From Nocardioides donggukensis (GTDB lineage: Bacteria > Actinomycetota > Actinomycetes > Propionibacteriales > Nocardioidaceae), in the NCBI RefSeq assembly GCF_014842875.1, contig NZ_JACYXZ010000001.1, forward strand, positions 434,001 to 498,000: DNA of 64,000 nucleotides, in the 5' to 3' direction. Numbering within the stretch: the first letter of the stretch is position 1; the number at the start of each line of letters is the position of its first letter. The notes beneath the pieces were generated by a model. That model had not been told where the DNA came from. It ran no database searches and saw nothing but the letters and a program-made list of their open reading frames with translations. The translations under genes were made by a program, and so were the position numbers. Positions 9,073 to 18,136 of the stretch are shown piece by piece.

Positions 9073-9104
9073 CCAACCTTTCTCCAACCTCGGGCGCCTA
9101 CCGT
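9073..9104 (+). promoter_or_regulatory. SARP-type direct-repeat operator and promoter of the coxSLMG-like operon
   Basis: CCAACCT (9073-9079), four bases, CCAACCT (9084-9090), eight bases, then the -10 box TACCGT (9099-9104). Repeat sequence, 11-bp period and distance to the -10 are the same as at 4476-4507. Transcription would start near 9111, giving a leader of about 35 nt with a GGGAG ribosome site before the ATG at 9146. Confidence 0.75.
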
Positions 9105-9145
9105 GACGAGAGTCACTCGCCCACAGAGAGTCAGGGAGTCGCCAC

Positions 9146-9615
<470 letters not shown>

Positions 9616-9619
<4 letters not shown>

Positions 9620-12084
9620 CCGTCACCGAGGAGCCCACGACCGCCACGGAGATCGGCCGGGACCGGCGCCGCAAGGAGGACCAGCGCCTGATCACCGGGC
9701 GCACCCGCTGGACCGACAACCTCGCCCTCCCGGGCATGCTGCACATGGCCATGGTCCGCAGCCCGTTCGCGCACGCGAAGATCACCAACATCGACACCGC
9801 GGACGCCAAGGCCGCCACGAACGTCGTCACGGTCATCACCGGCGCCGACGTCGCCGAGGAGCAGGGCTCGCTGCCCAACGCCTGGCCGATCACCCCCGAC
9901 CAGGTCACCCCGCCGCACCCGCCGGTCGCGGTGGACCGGGTGACGTTCGCCGGGGAGATCGTCGCGGTCGTCGTGGCGCGCACCCAGGCCGAGGCCCGCG
10001 ACGCCGCCGAGCTCGTGGACGTCGACTACGAGGAGCTTCCCGCGGCCCTCGACCTCAAGGAGGCCGCCGCGGACACCGTCCTGGCCCACCCCGACCTCGG
10101 CACCAACAAGTCGGCGCTGTGGGTCTTCGACTCCGCGCAGGCCGGCACCGGTGGCGACGTGGACGAGGCCATCGAGAAGGCCCGTGGCGACGGCATCGTC
10201 GTCGAGCGCGAGTTCCGCCAGCAGCGGCTGATCCCAGCGTTCATGGAGCCCCGCTCCGTGGTGGTCGACCCGACCGGCGAGCAGATCACGATGTGGTCGG
10301 CGACCCAGATCCCGCACATCCTGCGGTTCCTGCTCGCCGCGGTGCTGGGCGTCTCCGAGTCCAAGATCCGGGTCATCGCCCCGGACGTCGGCGGGGGCTT
10401 CGGCGGCAAGCTGCAGACCACGCCGGAGGAGTTCATCGCGATGGTCCTGGCACGACGCCTGGGCCGGCCGGTGAAGTACACCGAGACCCGCTCGGAGTCG
10501 CTGATGGCCGGCCACCACGGCCGCGACCAGTGGCAGAAGATCACCCTGTCGGCCGAGAAGGACGGCAGCGTGACCGGCCTCAAGGTCGAGCTGCTCGCCG
10601 ACCTCGGGTCCTACGTCTCTCTCATCGGCGGCGGCGTCCCGGTGCTCGGGGCGTTCATGTACAACTCGATCTATAAGTTCCCGGCGTACCAGTTCAACTG
10701 CCAGACGGTGCTCACCAACAAGACCTGGACCGACGCCTACCGCGGCGCCGGCCGGCCCGAGGCGACGTTCGCGATCGAGCGGATCATGGACGAGCTCGCC
10801 GTCGAGGTCGGCGTCGACCCCCTCGAGATCCGGGAGAAGAACTGGATCACCCACGAGGAGTTCCCGTTCACCACGGTCGCCGGACTGGAGTACGACTCCG
10901 GCAACTACGAGGCGGCCACTGAGAAGGCCAAGGAGAAGTTCGGATACGACGAGCTCCGGGCCGAGCAGCAGCGGCGCAGGGAGTCCGGTGACCCGATCCA
11001 GCTGGGGATCGGGGTCTCGACCTTCACCGAGATGTGCGGCCTGGCTCCCTCCCGGGTGCTCGGCTCGCTCGACTACGGCGCGGGCGGCTGGGAGCACGCG
11101 AGCGTGCGGATGCTGCCGACCGGCAAGGTCGAGGTGCTCACCGGGGCCTCGGCGCACGGGCAGGGCCACGAGACGGCGTTCAGCCAGATCATCGCCGACC
11201 GGCTCGGGGTCCCGTTCGAGGACGTCGAGGTGCTGCACGGGGACACCCAGATCGCGCACAAGGGCCTGGACACCTATGGGTCGCGGTCGCTGGTGGTCGG
11301 TGGCGAGGCGCTGGTCAAGGCCGCGGACAAGGTGATCGAGAAGGCCAAGCCGATCGCGGCCCACCTGCTCGAGGCCTCCGTCGACGACCTGGAGTTCAGC
11401 TCCGGCCGGTTCTCGGTGCGCGGCACCGACCAGGGGCTGGGCATCGGGGAGGTGGCGCTGGCGACGTTCGCGGCGCACAACTACCCCGAGGGCGTCGAGC
11501 CCTCGCTCGACTCCGACGCGACCTACGACCCGGTGAACTTCAACTACCCGCACGGCACCCACCTGTGTGCGATGGAGGTCGACACCGAGACCGGCCAGGT
11601 CAAGATGCGCAAGTACACCTGCGTCGACGACATCGGCAACGTCATCAACCCGCTCATCGTCGCCGGTCAGGTGCACGGCGGGCTCGCCCAGGGCATCGCC
11701 CAGGCCCTGTGGGAGGAGGCGGTCCACGACGACGCCGGCACCCTGGTCTCGGCCTCGTTCGTCGACTACCTGGTGCCCACGGCGGCGGACACGATCAACT
11801 TCGACATCGGGCACCGCTCGACGCCGTCGCTGACCAACACCCTCGGCACCAAGGGCGTGGGCGAGGCCGGGACGATCGCCTCCACCCCGGCCGTGGTGAA
11901 CGCCGTGGTGGACGCGGTCCGGTCCTTCGGGGTGAACGACATCCAGATGCCGTGCACGCCCGAACGGGTCTGGAAGGCGATCCACGCCAAGGACGGTGGC
12001 GGGGCGGACCCGACCACCGGTGACGCCGCACCCCACTTCGACCCGGCCGACGTGGCCGACCGCACGGACGGAGCAGCCCAGTGA
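9616..12084 (+). CDS. coxL: Molybdenum hydroxylase large subunit, form II CO-dehydrogenase-like (CoxL-like)
   Basis: This 822-residue subunit has the two xanthine-oxidase-family domains that bind molybdopterin cytosine dinucleotide, including GGGFGGK near residues 259-265. The active-site loop reads AYRGAGR (residues 374-380), the signature of form II proteins; genuine form I CO dehydrogenases have AYRCSFR with the Cys that holds copper. The catalytic Glu of the GVGE motif is Glu750. It therefore hydroxylates some substrate at a molybdenum centre, but efficient CO oxidation should not be assumed. The ATG overlaps the small-subunit stop and its own stop overlaps the medium-subunit GTG. The gene order S-L-M differs from the classical M-S-L. 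Confidence 0.95.
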
Positions 12085-12935
12085 TCCCCGCCCAGTTCGA
12101 CTACCTGGCACCGACCAGCCTCGACGAGGCCCTGGCCGCGCTCGCCGAGCACGGCGACGACGCCAAGATCATCGCCGGCGGACAGAGCCTGCTCCCGGTG
12201 CTCCGGATGCGGCTGAACGCGCCCGAGATGGTCATCGACCTCGGCAAGATCGAGTCGCTGCGCGGGATCCGCGACGACGGGGACCACCTCGTCATCGGGG
12301 CGATGACCACGCACGCCACGGTCGCCTCCGACTCCGCGGTCGCCGAGCACGCCGCCCTGATCAGCAAGGCGGTGGAGCACCTGGCCGACTCGCAGATCCG
12401 GCACCGCGGCACCTTCGGCGGTGCGCTGGCGCACGCCGACCCGGCGGGTGACCTCGGGGCGCCGGCGCTGGCCCTGGGGGCGGAGTTCGTCATCGCCGGA
12501 TCCGGGGGCACCCGGACCGTCGCCGCGGACGACTTCTTCGAGGACCTGTTCACCACCGCGATCGGTGAGGACGAGATCCTCACCGAGGTCCGGATCCCCA
12601 AGCACACCGGCTGGGGCGCCCACTACGAGAAGTTCGTGCGGGTCGCGCACCAGTGGCCGATCGTGGCCGTGGCCGCGACCGTGAAGGCGGACGGGGGGAC
12701 GATCGCCGAGGCCCGGGTGGGCCTGACCAACATGGGCTCCACCCCGTTGCGGGCCCGAGCCGTCGAGCAGGCCCTCGTGGGGCAGCCGGCCACCGAGGAC
12801 GCCGTACGGGAGGCGGCCGGCGCCGCGGCCGAGGGCACGAACCCGCCCTCGGACCTCAACGGCGACGCCGACTACCGCCGGCACCTAGCGACCGTGCTCA
12901 CCCGGCGTGCCGTGCTCGCCGCGGCCGGGGGGTGA
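12081..12935 (+). CDS. coxM: Molybdenum hydroxylase FAD-binding medium subunit (CoxM-like)
   Basis: This 284-residue protein has the two FAD-binding signatures of the family, AGGQS (residues 32-36) and TFGGALAHAD (111-120), followed by the C-terminal CO-dehydrogenase flavoprotein domain. It passes electrons from the iron-sulfur subunit to an external acceptor, probably a membrane quinone. The GTG start overlaps the large-subunit stop by 4 bp (GTGA), so it is translationally coupled. Confidence 0.95.
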   Translation: MIPAQFDYLAPTSLDEALAALAEHGDDAKIIAGGQSLLPVLRMRLNAPEMVIDLGKIESLRGIRDDGDHLVIGAMTTHATVASDSAVAEHAALISKAVEHLADSQIRHRGTFGGALAHADPAGDLGAPALALGAEFVIAGSGGTRTVAADDFFEDLFTTAIGEDEILTEVRIPKHTGWGAHYEKFVRVAHQWPIVAVAATVKADGGTIAEARVGLTNMGSTPLRARAVEQALVGQPATEDAVREAAGAAAEGTNPPSDLNGDADYRRHLATVLTRRAVLAAAGG

Positions 12936-12939
12936 GCGC

Positions 12940-13764
12940 GTGGACCTGACCCACGAGTTCACGGTGCCGGCGTCGATCGAGGAGACCTGGGAGGCGTTCA
13001 ACGACATCGAGTCCGTCGGCGGGTGCTTCCCCGGGGCGGTCGTGACCTCCGTGGAGGGCGACACGTTCAAGGGCTCGTGCAAGGTGAAGCTGGGGCCGAT
13101 CGCCCTCGTCTACAACGGCACCGGCACCTTCGTCGAGAAGGACGAAGCCGCGCGCACCATGCGGATCGAGGCCAAGGGCAAGGACAAGCGCGGCAACGGC
13201 ACCGCCGGCGCCAACGTCACCGCGAGCATGAGCGAGGTCGAGGGCGGTACGACGGTCACGGTGGTCACCGACCTCGCGATCACCGGCAAGCCGGCCCAGT
13301 TCGGCCGCGGTGTCATGCAGGACGTCAGCGACAAGCTGCTCGCGCAGTTCGTCGACTGCCTCGCCGGCAAGGTCGGCGGGGGATCCGAGGCCGAGGCCGG
13401 CCCCGGGGCCTCCGCGGACGCCCGTGCCGGCGACGACGTCCAGGCCGACCTCGGCGCCCCCGGGGACGGCACGCCCGATGGCGGCGCGATGTCTTCGGGA
13501 GCCGGGGCGCCCGGCTCGGGAGCCGGCGTGGCGGCGGCGTCGACCGGCGGCTCGGCCGCCGGGCCGGGGGCTGCTGGGTCGTCGGCTGCTGGGCGCTCCG
13601 CGGCTGCTGGGTCGTCGAGCTCCTCGGGGTCCGCGGGCGCCGACGACGCGCTCGACCTCGGCGCCACGGTGATCCCGGTGCTGATCAAGTCCTACGGCAA
13701 GCAGTTCGCCGCCGGTCTGGCCGGCCTGCTGGTGCTGGTCTGGGTGGTCAAGCGCCTCTTCTGA
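12940..13764 (+). CDS. coxG: CoxG-like SRPBCC protein with C-terminal membrane anchor
   Basis: This 274-residue protein starts with a CoxG/SRPBCC domain (residues 1-145; VDLTHEFTVPASIEETWEAF and CFPGA motifs). A 90-residue linker of almost only Ala, Gly, Ser, Pro and Asp follows, then one transmembrane helix (about 253-272) ending in KRLF. In known systems CoxG recruits the molybdenum dehydrogenase to the membrane so that electrons reach the respiratory quinone pool; the tether here fits that role. GTG 12940 follows a GGGGGGTGA ribosome site 4 bp after the medium-subunit stop. The linker DNA contains a 33-bp imperfect repeat (13570-13617), so its length may vary between strains. Confidence 0.88.
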   Translation: MDLTHEFTVPASIEETWEAFNDIESVGGCFPGAVVTSVEGDTFKGSCKVKLGPIALVYNGTGTFVEKDEAARTMRIEAKGKDKRGNGTAGANVTASMSEVEGGTTVTVVTDLAITGKPAQFGRGVMQDVSDKLLAQFVDCLAGKVGGGSEAEAGPGASADARAGDDVQADLGAPGDGTPDGGAMSSGAGAPGSGAGVAAASTGGSAAGPGAAGSSAAGRSAAAGSSSSSGSAGADDALDLGATVIPVLIKSYGKQFAAGLAGLLVLVWVVKRLF

Positions 13765-13768
13765 TCCC

Positions 13769-13849
13769 CGACCCGTCGCTTGTGTCCCATCCCCTGCGGG
13801 ACACAAGCGACGGGTCGACGGTCTGTGGGCCGACACAAGCGACGGGTCG
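13769..13849. repeat. 20-bp perfect inverted repeat with a third partial copy between converging genes
   Basis: 13769-13788 and 13798-13817 are perfect 20-nt inverted repeats (core ACCCGTCGCTTGTGTCCC) with a 9-nt loop. A third copy of the right arm, lacking only its first bases, lies at 13832-13849. The hairpin sits between the 3' ends of coxG and the alkB-like gene, so it can act as a bidirectional terminator. The extra copy suggests a dispersed repeat family and not just a terminator. Confidence 0.75.
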
Positions 13850-13852
13850 GCG

Positions 13853-14485
13853 TCAGAGGACGTTGCGGGGGCGGAACTGCACGGAGATCCGGGGGCCCGC
13901 GGTGGCGGTCTTCGGGACCGCGTGCTCCCAGGTGCGCTGGCAGGAGCCGCCCATGACCAGCAGATCCCCGTGCGAGAGCGTGAACGCCAGCGAGGCGCCG
14001 CCCGCCCCCGGCCGGTCTCGGCGCGGGCGCAGCATCAACCGCCTCGGGTCGCCGAAGCTGAGGATCGCGACCATGGTGTCCTCGCTGCTGCCACGCCCGA
14101 TCGTGTCCCCGTGCCAGGCCACGGAGTCCCGCCCGTCGCGGTAGAAGCAGCACCCGGCGGTCACGAACGGCTCGCCGAGCTCGGGCGCGTAGTGCTCGCT
14201 CAGCGCCGACCGGGCCTCGGTGAGTGTCGGGTGCGGCAGCGCCTCGCCGGCCCCGTAGGTGTGCACCAGCCGGGGGACGTCCACCACCCGGTCCCACATC
14301 TGCCGTCGCTCGGCGCGCCACGGCACCCCGGCGACGAGCGCGTCGAGCACCGCGTCGGCCCCGGCGACGAAGTTCGGCCTGACGTCGACCCAGGCGCCCC
14401 GCGCGAGCGGCGTACGTCGGGTCTCGCCGAGGTCGGCCAGCGAGGTCGCCTCGGCCACGTCGAAGAGATTCGCCTGGAACTCCAC
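13853..14485 (-). CDS. AlkB-like 2-oxoglutarate/Fe(II) dioxygenase (DNA repair type)
   Basis: This 210-residue protein keeps the AlkB catalytic set: HxD as His125-Gly-Asp127, distal His188 in TWEHAVPK, and the 2-oxoglutarate and substrate arginines Arg199 and Arg205 in RISVQFR. AlkB proteins remove methyl and etheno lesions from DNA or RNA bases by oxidation. The start is GTG 14485: on the minus strand a TACACT box lies 6 nt upstream, giving a leaderless mRNA, and a perfect SOS box lies just beyond. Longer in-frame starts would run through that operator and are rejected. It stands alone between two repeat-rich intergenic regions. Confidence 0.92.
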   Translation of the reverse strand: MEFQANLFDVAEATSLADLGETRRTPLARGAWVDVRPNFVAGADAVLDALVAGVPWRAERRQMWDRVVDVPRLVHTYGAGEALPHPTLTEARSALSEHYAPELGEPFVTAGCCFYRDGRDSVAWHGDTIGRGSSEDTMVAILSFGDPRRLMLRPRRDRPGAGGASLAFTLSHGDLLVMGGSCQRTWEHAVPKTATAGPRISVQFRPRNVL

Positions 14486-14491
14486 GGGTCG

Positions 14492-14521
14492 AGTGTAGCG
14501 GAGAATCGAACACGTGTTCGA
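14492..14521 (-). promoter_or_regulatory. SOS (LexA) box and leaderless promoter of the alkB-like gene
   Basis: TCGAACACGTGTTCGA (14506-14521) is a perfect palindrome that matches the actinobacterial and Bacillus-type LexA box TCGAAC-N4-GTTCGA. On the minus strand it covers the -35 zone of a promoter whose -10 is TACACT (14492-14497), six bases before the GTG start. Confidence 0.88.
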
Positions 14522-14550
14522 CCGACGCGACCGGGTCTTCGGATGTGCAA

Positions 14551-14628
14551 TTCGACCGCAATTGCGGCCGAATGACATGGGATCGGCTCGAAAATGTGTC
14601 ATACGGCCGCAATTGCGGCCGAATGACA
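14551..14628. repeat. Duplicated near-perfect palindrome (core GGCCGCAATTGCGGCC)
   Basis: A 32-nt palindrome at 14597-14628 (TGTCAT...ATGACA, core GGCCGCAATTGCGGCC) has a single mismatched pair. A second copy of its right two-thirds lies at 14551-14577, in the same orientation and 51 bp upstream. The AT-rich centre and spacing are unlike the neighbouring genes. It could be a paired protein-binding site or a REP-like repeat; it is downstream of the ABC operon terminator and upstream of the SOS box. Confidence 0.65.
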
Positions 14629-14669
14629 GGTCCGGGCTGCTCGGCCGACCCGCTCGACCCGCCGACGGC

Positions 14670-14704
14670 GAACGCCGCGCCCGCTGGCAGCGGACGCGGC
14701 GTTC
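14670..14704 (-). terminator. Terminator of the branched-chain-type ABC operon
   Basis: GAACGCCGCG (14670-14679) pairs with CGCGGCGTTC (14695-14704). An inner stem CCGCT/AGCGG (14681-14685 with 14689-14693) extends the hairpin. It lies 21 bp after the stop codon of the substrate-binding-protein gene. Confidence 0.78.
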
Positions 14705-14725
14705 CCCGATCTCGAGCGGGTTGGA

Positions 14726-16012
14726 TCAGCCCTCGAAGCAGGGCCCGTCGAACTCGTAGCCCTCGGCGGTCGGACCGGAGAAGAAGTCCTCCTCCAGGGC
14801 CAGGCCGGCCGGCTCCTTCGGGTCGACCTTGCTCAGCACGGTCTGCCGGAAGATCGTCTCGTTGGGGTCACCGGCGCGGTTGCCGGCCTCCTCGGGGAGC
14901 ATGCCCTCGTAGTCGACGGTCTCCAACGAGCCCACGGCCTCGAGCAGGCCGGCACGGGTCTTGTCGTAGTCCCCGTCCAGCCACTCCTCGAGCGCGGCCT
15001 TCAGCGGGTAGGACCAGGCCCAGCCGGCGGTGTAGCCGTCGTTCTCCTGCTCCACCTCGCCCACGGCCTCACGCATGGCCTCGTGGCCGGGGGTGTCGGT
15101 GCCGAAGCTGCCCCAGTAGCCGGAGGCCAGGTAGAGCGCCTCGAGCGCCTTGGCGGACGGCGTGCCCAGCAGTGCCGGGTTCCACGCCGGGCCGAGGCCC
15201 ACGAACTGACCCTGGTAGCCCTGCGCGGCGGCCTGGCCGACGATCACGGCCGTCTCGGTCGGGCCGGTGCCCAGGATGACCAGGTCCGGCTTGTTCTTGA
15301 CGACCGCGCTGATCGCGCCCGCCTGTGCCTCCTGGCCGGGCGCGGTCTCGACGTTGGTGTACTTCAGCGAGTTCGAGTCCGCCGCGATCTTGGCACCGGC
15401 CGCGCCGTCGCCACCGAAGTCACCGGGGAAACCGACCGACATGACCGACTTGATGGACTTGTTCTCGACCATGTAGTCGACGATGTTCATCGCCTCGGCG
15501 CAGTACGGCGCGCCGGACTCCAGGATCGTGTCCTCGAACGGCCACAGCGACGTCCACGAGGCCGGCGCGGCGATCATCTCGTCCCGCTCGAGGTCCCCGA
15601 CGATCGCCAGCGTGGTCGGCGAGCCGAGCGATTGGGCGAGTGCGAGGACGTCGTCCTTGATCTCGGAGTAGACCTGCTTGTGGGTCTGCGGGTTGTAGAG
15701 GTTGTCCTTGACGAACTTGTCGGTGTCGATGTCGTAGCCACCGATGCCGCCGTCCTCGTTCACCCTGTTCCAGAAGGCCTTCTGGGCCTCGGTGATCGGC
15801 ACGCCGAGCGGCGCGAAGGGGCCCTGGGTGAGGTCGGAGATCGTGCCGAGGTAGATGCAGCCGTTGTCCTCGTTGACCGCATCCGGGCACGCGTCGTCGG
15901 TCACGCCGGGGGCGTCAACGGCCTCGCTGCCGCCGCCGTCGTCGCCGGCACGGCACCCGGTGGCCACCATGGCGAGTGCCGCCAGCAGCACTCCGTACTT
16001 GTGCACTTTCAC
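14726..16012 (-). CDS. Branched-chain-amino-acid-type ABC transporter substrate-binding lipoprotein
   Basis: This 428-residue protein has a lipoprotein signal peptide with the lipobox MVATGC (Cys at residue 20), followed by an acidic linker and a type I periplasmic-binding fold (LGTISDLTQGPFAPLGVPITEAQKAFWNRVNEDGGI). It would be anchored outside the membrane and deliver ligand to the LivHM permeases. The embedded acyl-CoA ligase gene suggests that the ligand is a carboxylic acid and not necessarily an amino acid. It is the last gene of the six-gene operon and is followed by a hairpin terminator. Confidence 0.92.
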   Translation of the reverse strand: MKVHKYGVLLAALAMVATGCRAGDDGGGSEAVDAPGVTDDACPDAVNEDNGCIYLGTISDLTQGPFAPLGVPITEAQKAFWNRVNEDGGIGGYDIDTDKFVKDNLYNPQTHKQVYSEIKDDVLALAQSLGSPTTLAIVGDLERDEMIAAPASWTSLWPFEDTILESGAPYCAEAMNIVDYMVENKSIKSVMSVGFPGDFGGDGAAGAKIAADSNSLKYTNVETAPGQEAQAGAISAVVKNKPDLVILGTGPTETAVIVGQAAAQGYQGQFVGLGPAWNPALLGTPSAKALEALYLASGYWGSFGTDTPGHEAMREAVGEVEQENDGYTAGWAWSYPLKAALEEWLDGDYDKTRAGLLEAVGSLETVDYEGMLPEEAGNRAGDPNETIFRQTVLSKVDPKEPAGLALEEDFFSGPTAEGYEFDGPCFEG

Positions 16013-16052
16013 AGCACTTCTCCTTCGTTGGTTACTCGGTTGTCAGGGCCAC

Positions 16053-17228
16053 TCAGTAGCTGAACGGCCAGCCCTTCCAGTAGGTGCGGATCCGGATCCA
16101 GATGCCGAACAGCCCCCGGGGCTCGAAGAGCAGGAACACCACGATCAGCAGTCCGTAGAGGATCGACTCCAGCTGGAAGACGTTGGGGGTCTCGGTCACC
16201 GACCCCGAGATGATCGGGATGTACGCCGGCAGCTCGCGCGTCAGCGTCGGGAGCAGCGAGATGAACAGGGCGCCCATGATCGTGCCGGCCACGGTGCCCG
16301 CCCCGCCGATCAGCACCATCGCGATGAACTGCACCGACAGCAGCAGGTTGAAGCTGCTCGGCTCGAAGAACCCGATGACGCTGTAGATCAGCGCACCCGA
16401 GCACCCGGCGTAGAACGAGGAGATGCCGAAGGCGACCAGCTTGGTGCGCGGCAGGTCGATCGCCATCATCTCCGCGGCCATGTCCCGGTCGCGGACCGCG
16501 GCGAAGGCTCGGCCGACGCGGGACCGTGCGAGGTTCCGGGCCCCGAGCGCGAAGACCAGCATCAGCACCAGCATCAGCAGGTAGAGGTTCTGGTCGGTGG
16601 TGAAGAGCGCGTTGGACCGTGCGAACGAGAAGCCGAACAGCTCCGGCGTCGCGGCCTCGCGGCCGACCCCCGCGCCGCCGGTGAGGTCGCGCCACTCCCG
16701 GAAGATGTGCTCCCCGATGAAGACCAGGCCGAGCGTGACGATCGCCAGGTAGAGCCCGCGCAGCCGGGTCGCGATCGGGGCGATCAGCACTCCGGCCAGG
16801 GCGGCGACGATGCCGGCGGCCGGCAGCCAGACCAGCATGTTCGTGATCCCGAAGCCGATGGTCCGGCCGTCGGGGTCCCCGGAGATCGCGGCCGCGGTGT
16901 AGGCGCCGACGCCGAGGAAGAACGCGTGCCCGAGCGAGACCTGCCCGGCCAGGCCGGTGACGATGTTGAGGCCGAGGGCGCCGATCGCGAAGGCGAACGC
17001 CAGCGCCAGCGTCTGCAGCAGGTTGTCGGCCAGCATGAACGGGAGCACCAGCGCGACCAGGATGATCGCGCCCACGCCAGAGAGCTTGGGGCGCGTGTTG
17101 AACAGCGCCAGCTCCTGCCCGTAGGACCGGTAGAAGTGCGGCCGGCCTCCGGGCCGCCGTGACCGGTGGCCCCGACGGGCGGCGGGGCGACTGCTCCCGG
17201 CGCCCGGGGTCGATGTCGTGGTGCTCAT
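16053..17228 (-). CDS. livM: Branched-chain-type ABC transporter permease (LivM-like)
   Basis: This 391-residue membrane protein has about nine hydrophobic segments after a 45-residue basic, proline-rich N-terminal tail. It contains the LivM-type sequence NIVTGLAGQVSLGHAFFLGVGAYTAA and the cytoplasmic coupling loop SRVGRAFAAVRDRDMAAEMMAIDLPRTK, which contacts the ATPase. The ATG (17228) overlaps the stop of the livH gene by 4 bp, which rules out the longer in-frame extension. It pairs with LivH to form the channel. Confidence 0.93.
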   Translation of the reverse strand: MSTTTSTPGAGSSRPAARRGHRSRRPGGRPHFYRSYGQELALFNTRPKLSGVGAIILVALVLPFMLADNLLQTLALAFAFAIGALGLNIVTGLAGQVSLGHAFFLGVGAYTAAAISGDPDGRTIGFGITNMLVWLPAAGIVAALAGVLIAPIATRLRGLYLAIVTLGLVFIGEHIFREWRDLTGGAGVGREAATPELFGFSFARSNALFTTDQNLYLLMLVLMLVFALGARNLARSRVGRAFAAVRDRDMAAEMMAIDLPRTKLVAFGISSFYAGCSGALIYSVIGFFEPSSFNLLLSVQFIAMVLIGGAGTVAGTIMGALFISLLPTLTRELPAYIPIISGSVTETPNVFQLESILYGLLIVVFLLFEPRGLFGIWIRIRTYWKGWPFSY

Positions 17229-18136
17229 ACCCGCCTCACCTCCGGTGTGCCGAAGATGCCGTAGGGCTTGGCGAGCAGCACCAGCAGCATCAGGACGTAG
17301 GGGGACACGCCCGCGAAGTTGTTGCCCAGCCAGGGGGCGAGGTCGCGCTGGTAGCTGCCGACCATCGACTCGACGACGCCGACCGCCAGCCCGCCGATCA
17401 CGGCGCCCTCCAACGAGTCGAGACCGCCGAGGATGATCGCCGGCAGCGCCACCAGGGCGACGATCCACAGCTGCCGGTCCACGCCGGCGCTGGTGGCGAG
17501 CAGGGTGCCGGCGATGGCGGCCAGAGCACCGGCCATCGCCCACGACATCGCGAACACGCTGCCGACGCTGACCCCCTGGGTGAGCGCCGCCTCCTGGTCG
17601 AACGCCGCGGCCCGCATGGCCAGGCCGTAGCGGGTGTAGCGGTAGAACCAGACGAGCGCGGCCACGATCACCGCCAGCGCCAGCATCGACACCAGGTGCC
17701 GCTCCTGCACGCGCAGGCCGAGCAGCTCGGTGCGCTGCAGGCCCCACGGGTTCGGGATCGGCCGGGCGCCGAGCCCGATGAAGCCGCTCGCCACCACCCG
17801 GATCGCGATGTCGAGGCCGATCGTGATGATCGCGACCACGAACGCCGGTCGGCCGATCATCGGCCGGATCGCCAGCCGCTCCACGATCAGTGCGATGACC
17901 GCGGTGATCAGCGCCGCGGCCCCGAGCGAGACGAAGAAGGTCAGCCCGGTGAACAGCATGAAGCCGATCGCGGGCGCGACGTAGCTGGTGACGACGGCGC
18001 CGGTGAGCATGAGCGCCGGCTGGGCGAAGCTGATCACGCCCGTGGCCTTGTAGATGATGACGAAGCCGAGCGCGAGCAGCGCGTAGACCGAGCCCACCCC
18101 GAGCCCGCGCAGCAGCACCTCCAGGAAGTCGGTCAT
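17225..18136 (-). CDS. livH: Branched-chain-type ABC transporter permease (LivH-like)
   Basis: This 303-residue, strongly hydrophobic protein has about eight transmembrane helices and the LivH signatures GLGVGSVYALLALGFVIIYKATGVISFAQ at the N-terminus and GGLDSLEGAVIGGLAVGVVE near the C-terminus. It forms the transport channel with LivM. Its ATG (18136) overlaps the stop of the acyl-CoA-ligase gene by 4 bp, so translation of the two is coupled. Confidence 0.93.
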   Translation of the reverse strand: MTDFLEVLLRGLGVGSVYALLALGFVIIYKATGVISFAQPALMLTGAVVTSYVAPAIGFMLFTGLTFFVSLGAAALITAVIALIVERLAIRPMIGRPAFVVAIITIGLDIAIRVVASGFIGLGARPIPNPWGLQRTELLGLRVQERHLVSMLALAVIVAALVWFYRYTRYGLAMRAAAFDQEAALTQGVSVGSVFAMSWAMAGALAAIAGTLLATSAGVDRQLWIVALVALPAIILGGLDSLEGAVIGGLAVGVVESMVGSYQRDLAPWLGNNFAGVSPYVLMLLVLLAKPYGIFGTPEVRRV

